Shown piece by piece: positions 23,541-34,333 of a DNA stretch of 64,000 nucleotides. The stretch spans positions 12,393,501-12,457,500 of the forward strand of contig JAEOAD010000015.1 in assembly GCA_036365145.1 (NCBI GenBank). Direction: 5' to 3'. The stretch comes from Orientallactaga sibirica (Eukaryota > Chordata > Mammalia > Rodentia > Dipodidae). The translations under genes were made by a program, and so were the position numbers. Below the pieces are notes generated by a model. That model was not told the origin of the DNA. It did no database searches and was given only the letters and a program-made list of their open reading frames with translations. Positions within the stretch are counted from its first letter, which is position 1. Each line of letters begins with the position of its first letter.

Positions 23541-25174
23541 TAAGAAAAGAGAAAATTCTTAAAGTTAAATTCACTATGTCTTTGTGTTGTCTCCGAAACA
23601 TTTTGTTTTCAATATGGGGCACATGGTCACTAGTAATCAAGAAGAAAATTAACATCTCATGCTCAAGTTCATGACTAGATATTTTATTGGATATTACAAC
23701 AGAATAACTTAAGACAATAAACTGGCAATCGTTGATGGTTTCAATAACACCCAGGCAAGTAAATCTAAACCTCACATTTAATATGTGTCACTGTTCCAGG
23801 TTTTTGTGGAAGATTATAAATACTTGCTATTCATACATATTCCTCCATGCTGTCTTTTCAGAGATAATGTAAGGTCAAAAGAATTGGGGCAAGAAGCCCA
23901 AGTCCAAATTCAGCTGGGTACTCAATTGATAAATGATCTCTTAAGTTTTTTTTTTTTTTAATTTTTTCTTCCCTTTGGTCCTTCTTTCCCATGTGTGTAA
24001 CATAGGGGATAAGCATGGATAATTTGTAAGTTCCTTATAAGTCTAAAATTATGTCATAAAATAATGTGTTTATCTTGAAATTCAAATCAATATACTTACA
24101 TCTTTTATAAGAATCTGAGTTATGGAGTCTTTGAAAGTCAAAACTGTAAAGAACAAGAGAAATAGCATAACCAAAATTTTCTCATCCTACTTGTAAAGAA
24201 ACTGACCACTTGTGTTTATTGGCTTTACTCCCAGGTGCTAGTGAAACATTTAGTTGTTTTCAAATAAGTGCAGAAATGGAACTCCTTTTATATTAGAGAT
24301 AATCCAGTTTCATATTCTCTCACTTTGGAGTCATGTCATTTCAGTGTCAAAAAAAGAACAAATTTAAACAATAGCAGAAATAAAATACCCATGTAAAACT
24401 ATGATAGGTTTTTCAGCATTAAAAAATTAAATATACCTGTATATACCCCATAGAAAAGACTTGGAAGAAGTCTATACTTGGTCTTAGCCACAGTCTCTAT
24501 GTAGAGTAGATTTCTGGGCTCTAGATTCCATTTATACAGCAATGTCTGAGAACTAATGCAAAGAAGAATCAAATAAAACAGGGAACACTACTGTGCCTGT
24601 TTGAGTACTACTGTGGAGATAAAAACTAGGAAACCAAAGAAAAAAACAAAATAGGAAACAAGCAGGAAACGAGTATAGTATAAAACTATTATTGGGAGGT
24701 TAAAAAAGGCCAAGAAACTCTTATTCATTCAGAGCTCTCTATCAACCAATAGCAGATCATCTATAAAATTCAAGGTCAAGATGAGCAAGAGTGATAATGA
24801 CATTTCTGCTTTCCTCCCACCCCCCCACACTAAAATCAGTCATTTGATTCTTATCATGGTTTTAGAAAGTTCCTGTCATAACTACTGTATAATATACAAT
24901 GTTATGTAATGTTTTAAATACTTTATTGCCAAATAAACTTACAGATACATGGATCTTCTCTCACTAGCTTAAATAACACCAATCTCATTATTGATCATTG
25001 TATCTCCCAAAGTACAGAGATACTGTATTAGATGTTAAGTATGATAGATAGTAGACACTCAGACCCTTAGCTATGGAGTAATCTATTTAGTTGAAAGTCA
25101 AATTATTGTCAAATATTTTATTATGTAATTGATGAATTTTTTTTCATCCAAGAATTTTTTGACTGTCGTTTTCT
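23541..25174. other. Unique sequence
   Basis: AT-rich, with T runs at about 23947-23960. No SINE, LINE or gene recognised. Confidence 0.45.
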
Positions 25175-25378
25175 TTTTTTTTAAGATTTTACTTTTATTT
25201 ATTTATTAGAGAGAGGGAGAGAGAGATAATGGGCACCCCAGTGCCTCTAGCCACTGCAAATGAACTCCAGATGCATGTGCCACCATGTGCATCTGACTTA
25301 CATGGGACCTGGAGAATCAAACCTGCATCCTTAGGCTTTGCAGGCATGTGCCTTAACCACTAAGCCATCTCTCCAGCC
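25175..25378 (-). mobile_element. DIP-like tRNA SINE, antisense
   Basis: TTTATTTATTTATTAGAGAG, CCAGATGCATGTGCCACC, CCTTAACCACTAAGCCATC and CTCCAGCC in antisense order. Imperfect duplication: TGACTGTCGTTTTCTT / TGACTATGTCTTTTTC. Confidence 0.95.
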
Positions 25379-25579
25379 TGACTATGTCTTTTTCTAAGTG
25401 CTCATAAATGGTAAAATGGTTGTTATGTAGGCTTGAGAATGCTAGAGAGCCCAAGAATGCTGAATGATTTACACTTCTCTATATACAACTATAGTCCTTG
25501 GTTTAAAGATCTTGGTGTTCATATAAGCAAGGAAATTTTTCCACTTTTGATCACTTTTTAGACTTCAAAATTCCTTTTC

Positions 25580-25967
25580 TTAAATAGTCTTTATTTTACA
25601 TTTTACTTGAATATTTTAATTAGCTTACATAGTAGTAGTCTTCCATTTGGCTTTTGATTTGGTTAACACTTCTCCCATCTTTTCCTTTCCTCCATTCTCT
25701 TGCTTCTGACACTGTTTAAACCTTGCCATATTGCATGTACTCTACTATTTGCCCCCCAAAAACTGAATACCTATTATTCTTCCCCTTCTTATGGTCTATT
25801 TGTAGGTTTCTGATTTCTATCAATACTCACTCCATCTTAAACATGCTATGACGCTATGATTAGCAAGTGAGAGAGAATATATGGGGATTTGTCTCTCTGA
25901 GCATGGGTGACTTCACTCAGAATATTTTCCAATTCCATCCATTTCCCTGCAAATTTCATTTGTGGAG
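25580..25967 (-). mobile_element. LINE-1 3' end, antisense (part of an inverted pair)
   Basis: Contains TTCACTCAGAATATTTTCC and CCATCCATTTCCCTGCAAAT, the antisense of the LINE-1 3' region. It meets a sense-oriented ORF2 piece at about 25968, the arrangement expected from twin priming. Confidence 0.75.
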
Positions 25968-26144
25968 GGTTCTCAACAAGCTAAAAATATAACTACCTTA
26001 TGACCCAGTCATATCACCCCAGGATTTATATGCTACTGTAGAGGTACTTGCACACCCATGTTCATGACTACTCTATACTCACAATATTAAGGAAATGGAA
26101 TCAGTCTAGATATCCATCATATGATTAATGGATAATGAAAATAT

Positions 26145-26182
<38 letters not shown>

Positions 26183-26213
26183 TGTGTGTGTGTGTGTATA
26201 CCAAGGAATCTTT
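25968..26213 (+). mobile_element. LINE-1 ORF2 3' piece, inverted relative to its neighbour
   Basis: AACAAGCTAAAAATATAACT, TTATGACCCAGTCATATC, GGAAATGGAATCAGTC and AATGGATAATGAAAATATGG are in sense LINE-1 order. They correspond to the final ORF2 region seen in antisense at 15180. A TG run has expanded within the ATGTGGTxxTATATA area. Confidence 0.8.
26145..26198. repeat. (TG)n microsatellite within LINE-1
   Basis: About 27 TG units with a single C interruption near 26182. Confidence 0.95.
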
Positions 26214-26340
26214 GCTGCTACAACTACCAGAAATTTGTGCCACATTTTACATCCTGCTTACATAGGTGGCTTATGAATTGAACATGGGCCAGCAGGCTTT
26301 GCAAGCAAGCTCTTTTAACTATAAGCCATATTCCTAGCTC
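26214..26340 (-). mobile_element. DIP-like tRNA SINE fragment, antisense, diverged
   Basis: GTGCCACATTTTACATCCTG, GGCTTTGCAAGCAAGC and TTTTAACTATAAGCCAT correspond to the antisense 5' half of the SINE. The CT-rich tail part is missing. Confidence 0.7.
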
Positions 26341-26705
26341 AACAAAGGCCTTTTTTTTCAGGCATAATGATTGTCATAATATTGCTTACATAATTATTGA
26401 AATTATATAGTCAATTCAGATATGTAAGACTAATATTTTATTTGCATCCTGAGACAGCAAAATTGAGAATAATGCAAAGACAAAATGCATACGTTAGGAA
26501 GCTCTTAGACTTGTCCAAATATGCAGGACTTCAGAAAAAGTTTTATTGCTCAAGATTTGCTGAATAATTATCTGCCTGCTTACAAAAAGTGGAACATTTG
26601 CTCTCCTTTAACATAGCAGAGTCATTTTCACTTGCCTCCAAAAATGTATTCAGTAAGAAGTTAGTCCTTATGCATATGGTGAAAGGCCTGTTTCAAAAAC
26701 ATGTT

Positions 26706-26918
26706 TTGATTAGAGAGATGGCTTAGCAGTTAAGTCACTTGCCTGCAAAGTCAAAGGACCCAGGTTCAATTCCCTAATACCCACATAAAGCCAGATGCCT
26801 AAGGTGACAAGTGCATGTGAGTCCATTTGCAGTGAAAGGCCCCAGCGTGCTTATGCTCCCTCTGCCTCTTTATCTACCTCTCTCAGATAATAAATAAACA
26901 AATAAAAATATTTTAAAA
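26706..26918 (+). mobile_element. DIP-like tRNA SINE
   Basis: AGAGAGATGGCTTAGCAG (A box), CAGGTTCAATTCCC (B box), a CT-rich segment and ATAATAAATAAACAAATAAA tail. Approximate duplication: AACATGTTTTGAT / ACACATGTTAAT. Confidence 0.9.
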
Positions 26919-27117
26919 CACATGTTAATATTTAATCTTATTTATATTTAAAATATTTCTAGAACCCATCTGTGCCTTTACTTCATCTCCTTCAATTGAC
27001 CACTTTTCCTAACTTCCTTTCCTTCACTAATTTGATTTATTTTAAACCGTGTCCAACAGTAAAATTGAAGATTTGTTTGTTAGAAGAAGACTCACCATGT
27101 GATTTTTTTTTTTTTTT

Positions 27118-27741
27118 TTGAAACTTTTGAAAGCTCTGGATCACCTGAAGGAAAGCCACCAAAAATTTAGAATGACATTCTTCTTTCATGATGTCATCAA
27201 ACTCCATGTTTTCTGTTTCTGCCCTGTACTACAACCTTTCCCTATGTCTGTCTATCCTCTTCTGACCCACAGACAAATACATACCTCAGCTGGAATGTCA
27301 CTTGGTCAGGAATCTCTGCAATGTTCAAGAAGGGTAAAGACTCCGCATACTTGAGCTACAGGTTACTGAGAAATCAAGCTGGAGCTGAGCTGAAAACCAC
27401 CTCCCTGTGGACTAGCTGAGAGAAAGCTTAAAAACCCTACACTGCATATAACCTTATGGGAGAGAGAAGTCATCAAAAATGATAAACAGCAGTGAACCTT
27501 GCAAGCCGTAAGATTTCCAGGCCAAATCAGCCAACTCACACTTTTGGTTGAGAAGCTTCTCTTTCCAGGTGGCAGTGTCCCCTGAGATGACTCAAAAATC
27601 ACCATAGGGCTAGAGAGATAGCTTAGCAGATAAGGCACTTGCATGCAAAGCCGAAGGACCCAGGTTCAATTCCCCAAGACCCATGTAAGCCAGATGCACA
27701 AGGGGGCGTATGCGTCTGAAGTTTGCAATGGCCGGAGACCC

Positions 27742-27772
<31 letters not shown>

Positions 27773-28226
27773 CCTCTCTCTCTCTCTAACTGCTTACTGC
27801 TTATTTCTGTGTCTCTCTCAAATAAATAAATAAAATATTTTTTTTAAATCACCATAGTGTTCAATAGTGACAGAGGAATGTTCCACACTGCAATATCTCT
27901 ATCATAACTTCTAAAACTCAGGGTCCATTGCGGAAGAGGTAGCAGAAAGAATGTAAGAGCCAAAGGAAGGGTTGGTCTACTTACAATGCACTCTTCCAGG
28001 CACAAAGTGGCCTGGATATCCATGACCTCGCAGCACCTTACACTACCTACACTGGAACCTCATAATAGGAGAAAAAGACAATGACATCAAAATAAAAGAG
28101 AGAATAATTGAGAGGGGGAGGGGATAGGATGAAAGGTGAATTTGTGAGGGGGGAAAGTGGGGTAGGGGAGGGAATTATCATGGTTTAATGTCTATAATTA
28201 TGGAAGCTGTCAATAAAGAAGTTTTA
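27118..28226 (+). mobile_element. LINE-1 3'-UTR, sense, interrupted by a SINE
   Basis: The left part ends at 27607 and resumes at 27858 after a SINE. The right part has the polypurine stretch AGAGGGGGAGGGGATAGG and GGTAGGGGAGGG, then GTCAATAAAGAAGTTTT at the 3' end. This is the typical G-rich polypurine tract and poly-A end of rodent LINE-1. No ORF remains. Confidence 0.8.
27608..27845 (+). mobile_element. DIP-like tRNA SINE nested in LINE-1
   Basis: GGCTAGAGAGATAGCTTAG head, CAGGTTCAATTCCCC B box, long (CT)n and AATAAATAAATAAAAT tail. Exact 12-bp target-site duplication AAATCACCATAG at 27596-27607 and 27846-27857, which also proves the flanking LINE-1 halves were once continuous. Confidence 0.97.
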
Positions 28227-29293
28227 AAAAAATGGTAAATGGTCTCCATTTAGTACACCACCTTCTATGGGAGGACTATGCTTTTGAAGGAGCACTGCTT
28301 GAAAAGTAAAAGAAACCTTACATTCAGAAAATAACAGTAGTACCTGAGGAGATATTAATGGAACTCAGAGGCAAAGAAACTAACTCAGAACTGACACAAA
28401 ATGTCATGGAGAGAAGCACATTCTTGTGGAAGTATGTTGGGGAGGGCCCAGGAATCAGAAGTAGGATTTGTATGTAAAAAGCATAAAGCTGATTTAGCAT
28501 ATTTTACAAAAGGCTCTCTTGATATTAATGGTCTTCTCTGGGGAACAGATATCTCTATAGAAAACTGTGAGTGCCAGTTTTCAGACAAATGCTAGATGTT
28601 CTTGCAGAAGAGATGTTTGCAGGGATCAGGACAAATGCTCAGCTTTTCTGCATTAGCCAATAGGTGATGGCTTAGGAAAAGGTAACATATAGAATGAAAG
28701 GAAACCAGAAAAATCATGGAACTCTATAAAACTCACAACAATTTTTTCATGAACAAAGCCCCAAATAGAATTAACCACAATGTCTTTCCATGGGGTCAAG
28801 GATATTACTTTCTCCAATCTTAAAACCATTTGAAAAATGTATATTGTTAACAAGAATTCCATGCCCTCAGCTCTCCAATATTAGTGGTTAAGGAATTTAC
28901 AAGCAACATTAATGAAAATATGTGTGATATTTGGGCATATGGGCAAGTTCAGCTGAGAAACATTTATATATAAAGGCATGTTGTAAAATCAGAATGTAAA
29001 TGTGAGCACAATTTACACTGCAGGGTTCAGCATGTATACTACTATATTCACTTGGGTTATAACACAATGATTCTTCAAAACTGTTGAATTGTTGCTTCTG
29101 AAAGAGTCTTTTTGTTCTTATGTTAGAACATAATTTTTCCCAGTTTAGTGGTGAAATGTCCTTAAGTTATTCAATGTCAGTACTTGACAAAATCTGAAAT
29201 TTGTGAATGGCTTAATTTTAGAATATTATAAATCAGTTTTAATATATTCACCAAACAATACCATGGTGACATATTTTATAATATACATTCTTT
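28227..29293. other. Unique sequence
   Basis: No repeat recognised. Overlapping open frames on both strands at about 28385-28595 are under 70 codons and look like chance. Confidence 0.45.
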
Positions 29294-29310
29294 TATTGTT
29301 CTATTTTTCA

Positions 29311-29554
29311 TTTTCAATTATTTATTTACTTGATAGAGAGAGAGAGAGAGGAAAAAGAGACAGAGGAAAAGGCAGAGAGAGAGAGAGAGAGAGAGCAAGA
29401 GAGAATGGGCACGCCAAGGCCTCCAGCCACTGCAAACGAACACCAACCTTACGTGCCACCTTGTGCATCTGCCTTATGTGGGTACTGGGGAATCAAGCCT
29501 GGTTCCTTAGGCTTCACAGGTAAGCACCTTAACTGGTAAACCATATATGCAGCC
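29311..29554 (-). mobile_element. DIP-like tRNA SINE, antisense
   Basis: TTATTTATTTACTTGATAGA followed by (GA)n, CCAGCCACTGCAAACGAAC and CCTTAACTGGTAAACCAT. Duplication TATTGTTCTATTTTTCA upstream and TATTGTTCTAGTTTTCA downstream. Confidence 0.95.
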
Positions 29555-29922
29555 TCTATTGTTCTAGTTTTCAATGACCTTTGATGTCTATTAATTGTAC
29601 AAAATAACATTTTTATTGTGAGATCTTCATACATGCATATACTTTATATTGGTCCTATAACATGCATTAATAAATGCAGAGAACAAGATGAAGTTTAGTT
29701 AGCCCTTTGAAGATTACATGTAAACTTGGTTGTATCCCATAAGAATATGTGTACATATCTTATGTGTATTGTGTGTATCATGAAAAACTTCATAGTATAG
29801 TGAAAAATAATACACATTCAAGAAATATATTACTCTGAATTTGTATGCTTTCCCAGGATAGTAATATGCTGAATGGGTACTCTCTCACAATACTCGTCAT
29901 TCATGTGAGTTACAGCTCAAAG

Positions 29923-31770
29923 TAACACAGTGAGCCACATTTTCACCAGAGTAAATGCAAGCATGAAGAGCTGAATTTGATTCCCAGTATCCAACCATAT
30001 TAAAAGCCTCATTTATTCAATGATATCGGGTAATATCAAAAGTACTTCATAAAAGTAATAAAACAAAGCAACCAAACTGACTTAAAAGTTCCCTTGTAAC
30101 ATGATTTATCAGAAATTGAAATTCCACAGAGCAGAAGACAAAAGCACCCATCAACCTGAACTTTAGCAATGTGGGTGGCTGAGAGATATATCTGTCCAGT
30201 GACAAAGGACCCAAAGCAGGCAACACTAAATTTCATTTATTTTTAAGGGAAATTCTGAAATACAAAAATGTTTCCAGGGGTCTCTTTTATCCCTAAAGCA
30301 CATAATCAATATTTACCATTTAGATTTTGCCACAGAGCTAACATGTTTTGCACACAACACAAAAAAATAACCCCAGATTGACCTGCAGGGTCAGTGTAGT
30401 GAGTGATAAATCCATTGGCCCCAATTTGGAAAGCAAAGTATTTTTCCAAAGATCACAACTCACCATCCAATGACTGCTTTGAGAGGTGCCCTCTAGTAAA
30501 ATCGTGACTAGTGCTTTGATCTCAGTCTCTTTCTTTCTATAACATGTCCGAATACCTGGATTAGGAGGCAGGCAGAAGACAGAGAAAAATTAAATAAACA
30601 ATGAAGAGTGACCAGCCAGGGTCACTTCTAAAATTGAGGTCATGTGTTTGCCTCCCTACTTATAGATGAAGGTGAAAAGTGCAGCCTGAGCTCTGGCCAA
30701 ATATGGGAAATAAACAAACATAAAAGAAGGATTATCTCTCTCACCCCACCACCCGGAGACTAATGGGGGACCCCAAAATCAATAGCCGTTTTGTGACAAC
30801 AGAAATAAGTCAATATTGGAACAAAAGATGCTGCCTGTATTCAACTCAACCTTAATCTTGGGCAAACTTGTAGGAAATTCAACAGTTGTTCATTCCTGTG
30901 GCAACAACTCTACCTGACTCGGAAGAACTACTGATGTAGGAGGTGCACACAGACTCAACATTTGTTTCTTTTAATCAGATCCCTTTCTTCTCCTTTCCTC
31001 TCTGACTCGTGACAGATTGCTATTTTCAGACCCTTTTTGTTCTGAGTGCAGAAAGCAAGCAGCCCAGGAGCTGCAGCTGTTTGGCCTACGTCTTGTATTT
31101 CTAAAGGAAGTAGAGATCCATAAAGGGCAGAGTCTTCTTCAAGAGAAAAGAATATCAACTCTGAGCATGGAATTTTCCCTTCATCTTACTGGCAAGCTTG
31201 CAACACCAGAGACACATGAGGCATTATGAATGATGCTGTTTTAGTCTATCTTGAAGACTCTGTATTGCAACAGATTAGACCTCATATCCATGGCATTATG
31301 AGCTAGTGGTGGGCAGTAGCTAAATCCCATGGCTCATGCCTTCCATTATGAAAAAGAGATCGACAAGAAGTTGTAAACATCCAAGCTCAACCTCACCAAC
31401 ACACAGCCATTCAGAATACCTTGGGTTAGTAACCAACATTTCTTTTATTCATTTTTTTCAAAAACTACTAAAAATAGGGAAAAATCATTAAGCCACAGGA
31501 AAAATATATGAACTATTATCATCTATATTTTACAGGTTAAAAATAATAGAGAGATGAGAAGAGGAAAGCAAGTTGTAACCAGCATCCACATTTATAGTTT
31601 GACCTCAGGGCTGGCAGATAGGCTAGGCTGCTGTGCTCTGCAGTGCTCTAGTGCTGAGTGTTGTTAGCACCTGGTTCATCTCTCTGAACTTTGCCTCTTT
31701 CTTCAAGACAAGGTGTTTTAATACACAGCTGCAGGACCATGAAGAGTAATCAATATAAAATGTGTGTCAG
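29923..31770. other. Unique part of duplication copy 1
   Basis: No SINE, LINE or gene is recognised. Short open frames recur unchanged in copy 2 simply because the DNA is duplicated. Confidence 0.5.
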
Positions 31771-31856
31771 GAGCCGGGCGTGGTAGGAGGATCACAGTGA
31801 GTTCGAGGCCACCCTGAGACTACATAGTTAAGTCCAGGTCAGCCTGGACTAGAGTG

Positions 31857-31891
<35 letters not shown>
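31771..31891 (+). mobile_element. B1 SINE with internal deletion (copy 1)
   Basis: GAGCCGGGCGTGG is joined directly to TAGGAGGATCACAGTG, so about 35 bp of the usual B1 5' half (CACACGCCTTTAATC region) is missing. The tail is 35 A with no ACCTCG motif, unlike copy 2. Duplication: TGTGTGTCAG / GTCTGTCAG. Confidence 0.9.
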
Positions 31892-31896
<5 letters not shown>

Positions 31897-31904
31897 TCAG
31901 ATAC

Positions 31905-32215
31905 TTATTAAAGACTTGGAACATAGAGATCAATAAATGGTTTCTTTAATAAGAGAAAAGGAAACTAGATCCTTGTCTTTCACCCTTTACAAAAATCAAC
32001 TTAAAATGGATCAAAGACTTTGAAACTAATAGTGGAAATCCTAGGAAAAAATTTTAAATGATAGGAAAGCACTTTTTAAATAGAACTTCACTAGCTCAGG
32101 AAATAACAAAACTTGACAAATAGGATCACATCAGATGAAGTTTCTGCACAACAAAAGGGACAACTAACAGAGAAAAGAAACATACTTTAATCTGTACAAA
32201 TATTCATTAATTTAT
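31905..32215 (+). mobile_element. LINE-1 ORF2 fragment, sense (copy 1)
   Basis: AACTAGATCCTTGTCTTTCA, CAAAAATCAACTTAAAATGG, ATCAAAGACTTTGAAAC and TTTCTGCACAACAAAAGG match the ORF2 C-terminal region in sense order. Frameshifted and non-coding. Confidence 0.8.
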
Positions 32216-32412
32216 TTATATTTTTCAAGTTTTATTTTTTAATTTTATTTTACATTGATGGTGTTCTCCTCCTACTCCATTCTCCTTTTTCTTCCCCACC
32301 AGGCTCCTATTTGTCTCTTTTGTTTCCTATGAGAGTCTCACTTCTTATATGTCTTATGTGTTCACATAAAATTTAGGAAACACAAATGAGAAAAAGTACA
32401 TGATTTGTTTTT

Positions 32413-32423
32413 ATTTTTTTTTT

Positions 32424-32461
<38 letters not shown>

Positions 32462-32650
32462 GATGCTCCAGCAGCCTCTCAGCTACTAAGATCAAATTCC
32501 AGATGCATGTGCCCCCCTTGTGGCGCATGTGTGACATTGCTCACTTGCATTACTTTTTACATCTGGCTAAACATGGCACCTGGAGAATTGAATGGGGGTT
32601 CTAAGGCTTCACAGGCAGGCACCTTTATAGCTAAGACATCTCTCCAGCCC
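32413..32650 (-). mobile_element. DIP-like SINE, long subtype, antisense (copy 1)
   Basis: (GA)n, then TGCTCCAGCAGCCTCTCAGC, CCAGATGCATGTGCC, TTGCATTACTTTTTACATC, and CTAAGACATCTCTCCAGCCC. The extra central segment marks the long subtype. Duplication: CATGATTTGTTTTT / CATGATATGTTTTT. Confidence 0.9.
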
Positions 32651-32674
32651 CATGATATGTTTTTAATAAGATGA

Positions 32675-33544
32675 TATGGTGGTTTGATTCAGGTGTCCCC
32701 CATGAATTTAGGTGTTCTAAATGCTAGGTTCCAAACTGGTTGGCAATATGAGATGGACTATGAGATGGCTACTAAGAAAACCTGCTACCCCAGATGAAGT
32801 TTTCCAGTATTATAAGTAGCCTAGCTGGAGGAACAGAATTGGAACTCCAGATACTTGTTGCTGGTTAGAATTGTTGGTCTTAGAGGCTTGCCACTGGCTA
32901 GAGTTGTTGACTTGGAGCTACAGAATTTTGTGGTTGTCATGTTTAAATCATGTATTGCTTGAGTATTTCTTGACTATGCCCAATGCCATTTTTTTGCATT
33001 GTAAATGTTTATTCTGTGCCATTATGGGTTTGGGGGGGGTTAATTTTTTGGTATTATGTCTCGGTTAAAAGAATGTTTGAACATCATTAGGATTGATAAA
33101 AACTATGGGGACTTTTAAAGATGGACTGAGTACATTGCATTTTACATCATAGATGGTTATCAGTTTATGGGGGACAGGGGCAGAATGTGGTGGTTTGATT
33201 CAGATGTCCCCAATAAATTTAGGTGTTCTGAATGCTAGGTCCCCAGCCAATGGCAATTTGGAAATTAACATCTCCTGGAGGCAGTGTATTGTTGGAGGTG
33301 GGTTTATGGGTAATTATAGCCAGTTTCCCCTTGCCAGTGTTTGGCATACTCTCCTGTTGCTATTTTCTACTTTATATTGGCCAGGGGGTGATGTCCACCC
33401 TCTGCTCATACCATCATTTTCCTCTGCCATCATGGAGCTTCCCCTCAAGTGTGTAAGCCAAAATAAACCTTTTGTTTTTGTTTGTTTGTAAAAGCTGTTC
33501 GTGGTCAGGTGATTTCTGCCAGCAATGCAAACCTGACTACAACA
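32675..33544 (+). mobile_element. MaLR-type LTR element, internally deleted (copy 1)
   Basis: A 5' LTR stub of about 75 bp (TATGGTGGTTTGATTCAGG start) is fused to the last part of the internal region. A complete 359-bp 3' LTR (33186-33544) follows, with AATAAA at about 33461-33468 and end GACTACAACA. The polypurine stretch GGGGGACAGGGGCAGAA precedes the 3' LTR. Flanks are GATGA and GATTA. No coding capacity; retroviral genes are absent, as usual for MaLR. Confidence 0.85.
33186..33544 (+). repeat. 3' LTR of the deleted MaLR element (copy 1)
   Basis: TGTGGTGGTTTGATTC to GACTACAACA, 359 bp, with CCAAAATAAACC as poly-A signal area. Confidence 0.9.
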
Positions 33545-33600
33545 GATTATCTCCTTTGTATCTATTTTCTTGCAAATAATATAATTTTATTCATTTTGAG

Positions 33601-33780
33601 ATTTTTTTTGAGGAACAGATTATGTGTTTGTATGGGTATACTAGGGTTTCTGCCCACTGCAAATGAACTCCATATTCATGCACCATTTTGTGCATCTTTA
33701 TATCAATATAAGGGAATTGAACCTCAGCAGACCGGCTTTGCAAGCAAGTGACTTTAGCCACTGAGACATCATCTTGGCCC
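33601..33780 (-). mobile_element. DIP-like SINE, antisense, diverged (copy 1)
   Basis: CCCACTGCAAATGAACTCC, ATGCACCATTTTGTGCATC, CGGCTTTGCAAGCAAGTGAC and TTAGCCACTGAGACATC. Inserted in the antisense LINE-1. Confidence 0.8.
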
Positions 33781-33823
33781 TTTTTTTATACTTTATGGCT
33801 ACAAAACACTCAATTTTTATGTC

Positions 33824-33876
33824 ATATATATATATATATATATATATAGTGTGTGTGTGTGTGTGTGTGTGTGTGT
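33824..33876. repeat. (TA)n(GT)n compound microsatellite (copy 1)
   Basis: About 25 bp of TA then 28 bp of GT. The corresponding run in copy 2 has different lengths. Confidence 0.95.
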
Positions 33877-34278
33877 AGTATATTAGGTAAGAACCTGTAC
33901 TTGAGCTCAGTTAGCTATCTATGCCAAAAATCATATATATCTTGCATATTTTCCCCATTCTTCTATTGTTGGACACCTAAATTGGTTCTATATGTATGCT
34001 ATTGTGAATACTATTATAATAAACATGAATGTGCAAATATTTTTGTAATGTGTTGGCTTGGAGTCCTAACTGAGTCATATGGTAGATTCATTTTTAGGAT
34101 TTTTAAAAATTTCATGTTGACTATCAGAGGAACTGGATTATTTTAGATTATTACCTGTAGTGTACAAACTTTCCTGCTGTCTGCATCATCACCAGCATTT
34201 GTTATTTTTTCCTTAATGGCTATACATCTAACGGATGATATAAATGGAATCTTGATGTAGTTTGATTTTCATTTCTTT

Positions 34279-34333
34279 AAATTTATTTTTATTTTTATTT
34301 ATTTATGAGAGAGAAAGGAAGGGAGAGAGAAAG
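34279..34333 (-). mobile_element. Truncated DIP-like SINE at the duplication junction
   Basis: Only the A/T-rich tail and GAGAGAAAGGAAGG part is present. The element is cut at AAAG and runs straight into copy 2. The intact version is at 38676-38889. Confidence 0.95.

Larger units (their letters stand above)
32222..34278 (-). mobile_element. LINE-1, antisense, broken by three insertions (copy 1)
   Basis: Pieces at about 32222-32412, 32651-32674, 33545-33600 and 33780-34278. Recognisable antisense LINE-1 motifs are TCTTGCAAATAATATAATTT, TATTGTGAATACTATTATAA and CATCACCAGCATTTGTTATT. A SINE, an LTR element and another SINE interrupt it. Old copy. Confidence 0.7.
29919..34333 (+). repeat. Tandem duplication, copy 1 (about 4.41 kb)
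   Basis: This interval and the next one (34330-38730) align in direct orientation almost without interruption. The first 1.2 kb differs at only about two places, and by eye the whole differs by some 25-35 substitutions plus simple-repeat length changes. The left edge is unique sequence (AGCTCAAAG), the right edge is the tail of a SINE, and both share AAAG with the junction. It contains no recognisable gene. Confidence 0.95.

Noticed and set aside
29203..29539. Glu/Arg-rich protein-like frames
   Set aside because: They are translations of the (GA)n part of an antisense SINE.
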